Assembly: GCA_034231615.1 (NCBI GenBank) | Contig: CM067298.1 | Location: forward strand, 50,387,832-50,451,831 | Source of the DNA: Meghimatium bilineatum | Taxonomy: Eukaryota; Mollusca; Gastropoda; Stylommatophora; Philomycidae | DNA: 64,000 bases | Direction: 5' to 3' | Part shown: piece by piece, positions 57,155 to 64,000 of the stretch | How the letters are laid out: each line of letters opens with the position of its first letter | How positions within the stretch are numbered: position 1 is the stretch's first letter | Program-made: the position numbers and the translations under genes | Notes under the pieces: model-generated | Databases searched by the model: none | What the model saw: the letters and a program-made list of their open reading frames with translations, nothing else | Told to the model about the DNA's origin: nothing

Positions 57155-57169
57155 ATTTTAAAATGCAGG

Positions 57170-58800
57170 CACTGTTTTTTTGGGTATTAACACTTGAACA
57201 ATTATTAAAGGCAAAAATGGTGTTGGAAAATAGGTTAAATGTGGAATGTTATTTTATCACAAGTGCATATATTTATAGCATATAACAGCACATATGGAAC
57301 AATAACAGGCTAATGTCAAAATCCTGACTAATAGTGACTAAATTCTGTGCAATGATAGCCGATGTTATAGAAAAGTTATATCTAGCATTATTATCAAGTG
57401 CCATCTCCACATTGAAGGTTAGGAGCAACTGACCTCCAACATACTATGTCTTTTGCCATGATTGTGCACTCTAGTAGACTGTATCTTGTCCATCTCATGA
57501 TGTTCCCCACCTACTTGTATCTCTACCTATTGCTCTCCACCCTTAACTTATCTTTATGTAAGGTCCTCAAATCTAGATTATTTAAATATTATGAAGACAA
57601 TCATTTTATATGCACACAGATATGACAAAATATTGTAAGCAAAACATAAAATTGTCATCAGGGAGTAGGCAAGATACAAATTTAAAAAATGTATTCCAAC
57701 ATTGTAAGATATTAATCTATCTGAAAAGACAGGTTTTGGATTCCATAACAGTTTTTTCTCACTGACTATGTTTTGTGCAAGATGACATAATTGATGCCTT
57801 TTATGGACAAGTACACTTTCACTTCTCTCTCTAAGTGGATAAGAGGTACAACTGCAGTAAAACTATGATCCAATATGTGAATAGTGAAAACTCGAGATAA
57901 TGAAGTTTCTAAATGTAATATTGGCAGGCACAGGAGAGGATGAATGATCTACAGATCTACATAATACCCTGTCCCTAATGCTATTTAGAAGTTCTATTGT
58001 TCACCGTCTTCTATGCCTGAGGTCAAACTAGCACACTCTAATTTTGGCAACCTCATTAATTGTGTCTGTAATTGTGATTTATGGGAGCAAAATAAGTGTT
58101 GTGCTTAGAGCTCTAAATTCCTAGCTTATGATATGTTTTTTATTCTTAGTTTAGAGAGTTTTATAAAACCAAAAATGGCTGCATGATCAACCATGTCTTA
58201 GGAAATAGGTACCAGAGCAAATCTGGGAAAATAAAAGCAGTCATTGTATCAATAATAACAGAAAAAAAACATTCTTTTAGTTCTATAATTATATGTATTG
58301 CCCCAACATCAGTAACAGTTTTCATAATCTTTCAAATCAACCATTAAAAGGTGCAGAACGATGCTTTTTCTCTACCGATTTTATATAGTAATTTTCCCTT
58401 TATCACTAATTAACGCTGTGGTTTAATTATTACCTGTGATAGCTTCTGATTTGATATTTTGGTTCCATGGCAAAGCATATAGATACTATCAGCTTGATGG
58501 GTCAGTCAAAATAGCCTTGTAGTCAGATTTTACTTGCAGACCTTATTTTGCCCATCTCTTAGTCAGAAAGAGTAGTGACAAATAGTGACATTATTTATCA
58601 CAATTCTTATGACTAGGCACTAAAGATTTACTATTTCTACTTTGTTCTCCAGGATTCATATTCTGATATGGATTTCTTCAATGAACTGTATTGTGGTCAT
58701 GAAAAATAATCATGAAACAGAGCGTAAAGCATGTCCATCAGAGCTTTTACAGATGTTACAAAAGATTTACTATATCCCAATGCTATCTGTTCTATATAAA
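57170..58800. other. Sequence with one RTE 3' fragment
   Basis: 57388-57575 is a minus-strand RTE 3' end related to 59979-60170 (atcaagtgccatctccacat, gtgcactctagtagactgta). The rest shows no gene. Confidence 0.5.
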
Positions 58801-59365
58801 CAATGCAGGTGACTGTGCAGTTGAGATTAAGAGAAAAACAGCAATGGCATTGACAAAATTAAAACAGCTAAAAAATTGTGGCAGGGTACTAACATAAGAA
58901 CCAAATTGTATTTATTACGAACATGTGTGTTTCTAGTGGCAACATATGGATGTGAAGGATGGACACTAAATAAAATATTGTCCAAAAGAATAACATCATT
59001 TGAATTAATGTGCTACAGAAGAGTTCCGAGAATACCATGGACAGCAAAGAAAACAAACCAGGTGGTGCTAAGGCTAAGCACAATCAGCAACCAAGAAGGC
59101 TGGCTTCTGAACACCATATTAAAGAAAAAGCTAGGTTTTTCTGGTTCATGCTAAGAGACATGATGATATTGATATAGAGAGCGATATTGGAGGGGATGAT
59201 AGAAGGTAACAGGGGTAAATATTGACTAAGATGTCGGAGGACAGAAGACATGCAGAAATGCCTGCATATATCCCTAAAAGAGGCGGGACAACTAGCTCAA
59301 GACTGAGGAGAATTCAATAGATCCATAAAGAATACTAGATTCTAAGAATACGTCACGTGATGATG
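58801..59365 (+). pseudogene. RTE-like LINE 3' remnant just downstream of the PAL gene end
   Basis: The frame 58876-59154 encodes TNIRTKLYLLRTCVFLVATY and GCEGWTLNKILSKRITSFEL. The same block occurs at 39020-39350 with high similarity. It ends in gatgatgat. It is convergent with the PAL last exon. Confidence 0.8.
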
Positions 59366-59528
59366 ATCTGTTATTTACTAAACAAATTGTCTTTTGCCAA
59401 AAATCTATTTATAAACATAATAAATTTGTGGTGCTTTTGATGATTTGCTATAAAGACACTAAAAATATGCCCAATTCAATAAGTTGCACAAAAATAATTA
59501 AATTTGTAAAATTAATTCAGTTTTTAGC

Positions 59529-59683
59529 TTAATTATTATTTTTCTTGGGGATTCTAAATTCTTCATGGTCTGAGTCATGATCACTGTCTTCTGTTTTAAT
59601 TGGATCAAAGCCTTTGTGAGAGTTAGTCAAGATTCCTGGAAGACGGAATGCTTTCTTGCTGCCACCACAAAATGTCAGTTTAC
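59529..59683 (-). CDS. PAL/PAM last exon: cytosolic acidic tail and stop
   Basis: The acceptor is ACTTTTGCAG. The exon encodes GKLTFCGGSKKAFRLPGILT, then SHKGFDPIKTEDSDHDSDHE and a basic KKNNN end before TAA (59531-59529). The tail resembles the routing tail of PAM, with acidic Ser/Asp clusters that would suit casein kinase 2. That regulatory reading is inference. Confidence 0.8.
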
Positions 59684-62600
59684 CTGCAAAAGTGAGAATA
59701 ATGTATAAATATGTGTATTAAAAACTCGCTATCTGAAAAATATTGATGGTTGTATGTAATAAAGTATATTTAATTTAAAATACAAATCTTTAACACTGAT
59801 TTCACATTGCTTGTCTTTTAAGGTCTTACTTTCATATTCTCTACATACATTTTTCTTCTATTCATTTCTAATTTCTTATTGAACATATATAACTATTTTA
59901 TTTGTTACTTTTGTATTCTATAGTGTTCTTGGTTGTCTTTCTTTACAAAATTTTTTCAAAAGGTGTATTCTGTCATATCATCATCATCAAGTGCCGTCTC
60001 CGCAATGAAGGTTGGCTGCAACGTATCTCCAACATCTCCTGTCTCTTGTCTTGGTGGTGCACTCTGCTAGACTGTAACCTGTCCATCGTGTAATGTTACT
60101 CTCCCACTTGTATCTCTGCCTACCTCTTGCTCGCTTCCCTTTGACTTTACCCTCAAGTAAGGTCTTCAATAGGGTGTCATGTCTTTTAATGTGTCCAAAG
60201 TATTTTATTTGCCTGATCTTTATTTCTCTTAGTAGTTCTTTCTTCATATTAAGTATCTTTAGCACCTCTTTATTTGTTTTCTTCTCTTTCCATGATGTTC
60301 TCCCTATTCTTCTATATACCCACATCTCAAAGGCATCAATTTTGTCTTCTAATTATTATCTCTGTCATATAAGATACCACAAAGCGCATGCATGAAGTTA
60401 CATATTTCCAGTTTTGTACATACATTAGCACATGGTCATTACATGTACTTGGTAAACAGCAATGCTCTACATATTATGGTTTTTCAGTTAAAATAAAATC
60501 AGTCTGGAAATTTATTGAACTTCCCTCACATATCTATTCAGTGTTATAAATTGTTTTCTGTATCTCAGAGCAGCACATGTATTAAAGTTGGGCATACAAT
60601 TTCTTTTCCTCAATTTGGGCATATTTATTCTGGAATTATTATTCACACGACAAAGTAGTTTTACACATTGAATGATTCAGGTAACTGCTAGCCTCCTAAT
60701 AATAAAATGTATTCTATCAATTCATAAACAGTAGAACAACATTATGGTTACCTGAACGATATGCTCTGAAAAGTAAGGTGAAGATCAACAAAAGAATTAC
60801 TGGAACAACAAGCAGACAGCCAATTAAAATTGCTGGAGTGGTGTCATTGCTTTCAACTTCTTTTCCCTTAATAACATCAAGGGCTGCATTTTTCACATAT
60901 ATTTCAGGCATCTTGTTTGGAATAGTTGTTTCTGTAATTTCTTTTACTTTTATTTCTGTGTTATTAGAAAGAAATAAACCTTCAATAAATATTTATTGCC
61001 ACATTCAATCTGTAAGATAATAAATCCGAAACAACACATTTTCATTTTTAATATAAGAAAAGTCAAATCTCATTATAATAACTTGGTCCAGAATAATTAT
61101 AATGACCTCATATATGCCATCGAAAGAGAAAAATGTGCTGCAGTAACTTGGTCTAAACAGCTATTTCAATTTACAAATACAAGTATACAACTTGCATGTT
61201 TTGTGCTGTAAAATTTAAGAAATGTTAGAAGTATACATTTCTTCTTTATTTCTTGTGAAATGAAATGGAACATATATTGGTTTTCCAAAAAAATATACAT
61301 TCACAATTATCTTAAGAACCCGATGTGATAGAGATAAATGGATTTTAAATATGAAATCAGCGATAGAAACTGACAGAAGAATACTTATTCTTATATAAGA
61401 AAGTAAAGTGTTGTTGGACAGTGTTATTTTCCAAATATAATACAGGGAACATCCATAAATTGCATCAACAATTAAAGGGGGGGGGGTTTGAGAGAATATT
61501 GGATACAAATATGAAAAAGTTGTTGGCTGGGGATTGAAATCTGAAAAAAAACTTGCATTTATTTCAGCACATCTTTTACGAAAAAAATTGTGTTTGTGTA
61601 TGGGGGGGGGGGGGGGGGGGAGGAAGGGGGAAAGAGAAGAGAAAGAAAGAAAAAGGAGTAATTTATTTTGGCCATAATTTAAAATTGGGAGGGGCCCTGA
61701 ATTCTTGACAGGTTGTTGACAGGGGGAGTGGGTTACTGAATGTAACTTACTGAATGTAAACATTACTAGAAAATCTCACCAGTTAAAAATTTCTGGGTTA
61801 AATACCATATTCTGAATAGGTTATGCTACCTAACATCATGTAACCTGCATGCAGGTTTGAAGTGACCTGTCAAATCAACCATCGTGCAGTAGCAAACTCC
61901 TAGGATATGACATTCCTATATAGAGAGGCTTTCCTCTTATGGAAGCTCCACAACTACTTCATCTATAAATTTTAAACTCTTTTGAGTATGAGACTATGTC
62001 TCATAAGCATTGAACACTGCTGCGATTTTGAACCTTCTAGGTATAAAATAAAGCTCTGTTGAAATCTCCCCATTGTATAAGAGGAGACAAAAGTTCTATT
62101 GCTCATAACTTTTAGGGATCATCACAACAAATAACATCAGGTAGCAAACTCAATAAAAACAACTTTCTTCTTCTGCATGAGGTCTAACTCCTAAAAGGAT
62201 ATAGTCTGGAAAATATAATTTGTTGTGTCATGGTTAACAGCTTAACTGTAATAATGTAAAAAGAACAAATGTGGTGATTTAGGAAACTAATGAATGAATT
62301 CAAACCAACTATCATCATCAGCCTATAACAAACAGATGTGATATAGAGCTAGAGGAAGACAAGAAAAAGATGAGTAGACAATATCAATGACACTGCACAA
62401 ATATGAATACAAGATAACACATCTTGCCTGAAATAGAAAATTAAAATTACCCCTTAAAGATTAATGTCATGTATGGAATATTCCCATAGAGAGAGAGAGA
62501 GGGAGAGAGAGAGAGAGAGATATAATAGAATGATCCAATGATACTTGGAAACAAAAAGAAAAACAGAAGAAAAAACCCACATCAAATGATGTTTGCAAAC

Positions 62601-64000
62601 ACATGGTCGAGGCTCTGGTAATTTCTACCATCATCTTAATAATACTAACTATGGATCCACATTTCAACAGCACGAACCACCATGGTATCCATGATTCTCA
62701 AGTAGCTGCCACTAAATCATGCACTTCAAATGATAAGGTTTAGTAAGTCCTGAAAAATCATTAAATATCACTGTATGGTAAATTGAGTTCTTCTGGTCTC
62801 TGTACATTTAATTCTTATGTTTATATATTTCTTTGACATTCTATTTTTCACATTTCCAAGATATTTATATTTGTGACTTTAAATTCCATCACAGTTATTG
62901 AATTATCCATTTTTTGTCTACCAATAAAAGCATATTTTGTTGATTGTTATAACCTTGAATCTTTTACATCAATAGTTAATTAGGATGTCAATGTGAGATC
63001 CAATCTACTACTGAAACGGACTACAGGCAAAGTTGTGAATTTTTAAAAAACCTCATGTGCAACACTTTCAAACTCAAACAGTAAAATTGAATTACCAGTT
63101 TGGATTGTAATATTTGGCTCTGTGGAAATATGTACATGTACTAACTCTTTTGGAATAGTACCTGATGAAGACCGTGAAAGTTTCCAGACAGTTTGAGGGT
63201 CTATCTCCCCTATATAGATAGACTGACTTCCTGAATGTACACACACATCATGGGGGTTCTTTAAATGCTGAAGACAATGACATTGAAATAATTCAAGAAA
63301 AAGTTAATCATCAGTTTATTTCTAGTGCTTTTGTTTAAATTAAAACTACCTATCGATCTCTTTCTACTGTTCTTATAGCACACTATTATATTCATGATGA
63401 TATAATTCATTTAGCCGTGAGCATGAAGCGATTGACAGTCCATAGTCTTTTGGACAAAAGCAATAGTCCTCCTTAGATTAGTAACTGCGGTGATACTCGA
63501 AGGTTACCTCAAAGGTATGGTTGTGTTAGGGGGATTTATAGATGCATGTTAGTCCCTGAAGGGAGGCATTCCAGTGTGGTAGTATCACAACAATCTGCCA
63601 GTAATACAGCACATACTTCTGGCCAACTAGCTCATTATTTTTCTGTCAGCTCTGTTGATCCATCTGCAGTGTTGGCACATCTAGCATTCTAAACCACCTA
63701 GGAAATTGCCAGAAAAGAACAAAGGTGCGATGTGAGCTGGCCAGCATCTTTTCATAATCCATGAGGATTATTTAATAAAGACAAGAAATTGCAAGACTTG
63801 CAGTGAAAATGATGATTTTTTCACAGGTGACAGGTTGTCAGCATATCTCCAACTTTGTTTAGTTGCCTTGTATGAATTGCCCAGAAAGCAGACAGTGGCC
63901 CCATTATTTGCACCCTGAACTAGAAGTCCAGGCCCAGGTTGTCAAACAGGCAAAACTATACTCACACAAATAAGTATTCAGGTGTTTGTACATAAGTGCA
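59529..64000 (-). CDS. Peptidyl-alpha-hydroxyglycine alpha-amidating lyase, membrane form, C-terminal exons (partial)
   Basis: Visible CDS on the minus strand: 63267-63096, 60955-60752, 59683-59529. Further exons must lie beyond 64000. The first exon carries an NHL-type repeat end (SQSIYIGEIDPQTVWKL), as in the lyase propeller. The second has a roughly 22-residue hydrophobic membrane segment (AILIGCLLVVPVILLLIFTL) followed by a basic RAYRSGK. The last encodes a cytosolic tail with HKGFDPIKTEDSDHDSDHEEF, strikingly like the acidic KGFDxxxTEGSD tail of vertebrate PAM. PAL cleaves hydroxyglycine-extended peptides in secretory granules, the last step of neuropeptide amidation. Phases (0 in, 1, 1) agree. 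A bifunctional PAM or a lyase-only PAL cannot be separated from these exons. Confidence 0.8.
59979..60360 (-). mobile_element. 5'-truncated RTE LINE in PAL intron, perfect 10-bp TSD
   Basis: tctgtcatat flanks it at 59969-59978 and 60361-60370. The minus frame encodes VYRRIGRTSWKEKKTNKEVL, IRQIKYFGHIKRHDTLLKTL and KRARGRQRYKWESNI, an RTE C-terminus. The 3' tail is GATGATGATGAT. The frame is nearly intact, so the insertion looks young. Confidence 0.9.
60752..60955 (-). CDS. PAL/PAM exon: stalk and transmembrane segment
   Basis: The acceptor is TAATAACACAG; an alternative, GAAATTACAG, is 21 nt further in and also in phase. The donor is TTCAG|GTAACC. The exon encodes a Lys/Glu/Thr stalk, then one hydrophobic segment of about 22 residues and the stop-transfer RAYRSG, consistent with a type I membrane protein. 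Confidence 0.8.
60960..63090. other. PAL intron sequence
   Basis: It holds G-runs at 61481 and 61601-61620, a family D fragment (61850-62010), a family B fragment (62163-62245) and a (GA)n run at 62490-62520. No exon was found. Confidence 0.5.
63096..63267 (-). CDS. PAL/PAM exon: last NHL propeller repeat
   Basis: The acceptor is ATTGTCTTCAG and the donor AACTG|GTAAT. Starting in phase 0, it encodes HLKNPHDVCVHSGSQSIYIG and EIDPQTVWKL, the NPHD...VYV.E....VWK pattern of PAL propeller blades. A Ser-rich linker towards the membrane segment follows. Confidence 0.8.
63515..63790 (+). repeat. Repeat family E, copy 2
   Basis: It parallels 18905-19165: a gatttatagatgcatgtta opening, acttctggccaactagctca, tagcattctaaaccacctag, agaacaaaggtgcgatgt. 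It lies in the upstream part of the partial PAL gene. Confidence 0.6.

Noticed and set aside
61215-61763. 182-codon minus-strand open frame
   Set aside because: It lies in PAL intron sequence over G-runs and A-rich DNA, with no domain and low-complexity Pro/Ser text.

Overview
This window is animal nuclear DNA, most likely from a large, repeat-rich arthropod genome. It is AT-rich, its genes are cut into small exons by long introns, and transposable-element fossils fill most of the remaining space. The tRNA-derived SINE and the RTE-like and Jockey-like LINE remnants resemble those I associate with hemimetabolous insects. That taxonomic placement is inference. Most long open frames in the window are decayed transposon pieces.

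Three host gene models are supported, all on the minus strand. (1) A ten-exon UBL7 homologue spans 37086 down to 19624. Every splice phase agrees, and the model gives 347 residues with an N-terminal ubiquitin-like domain and a C-terminal UBA domain. (2) Three 3'-terminal exons of a membrane-anchored peptidyl-alpha-hydroxyglycine alpha-amidating lyase (PAL/PAM family) lie between 63267 and 59529; the rest of that gene is beyond the right edge. (3) A 5' coding exon with an RRM of the PARP10/14 type lies at 2771-2979, with a possible second exon at 970-1012; the rest runs off the left edge.

Layout. 1-3000: RRM gene. 3400-5215: piggyBac remnant. 5350-5800: AT-rich repeat G. 8640-9620: Penelope-like remnant with a decayed hammerhead-like 3' motif. 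9667-9707: hAT-type terminus. 9780-12360: LINE remnant with APE endonuclease and reverse transcriptase. 12618-15069: hAT transposon with terminal inverted repeats, one reading frame carrying three TAA stops. 16076-17870: Jockey-like LINE inserted in repeat D. 19560-37090: UBL7, its introns loaded with SINEs, LINE pieces and a 598-bp MITE. 37250-45600: LINE and RTE fossils nested in one another. 48330-48715: mariner fossil. 50987-51809: inverted-repeat unit next to two (TA)n tracts. 52410-53160: Helitron fossil. 56596-57154: internally deleted LINE with perfect target duplications. 58800-60360: two RTE pieces around the end of the PAL gene.

The most useful result for follow-up is a dense record of retroposition. 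Two short interspersed families are defined here by target-site duplications (TSDs): family A (about 156 bp) and family B (about 275 bp). They share a 3' module and a GAA-rich tail with LINE families in the same window. No clustered prokaryote-like system, CRISPR array or operon is present. I saw no novel defence or enzymatic system.
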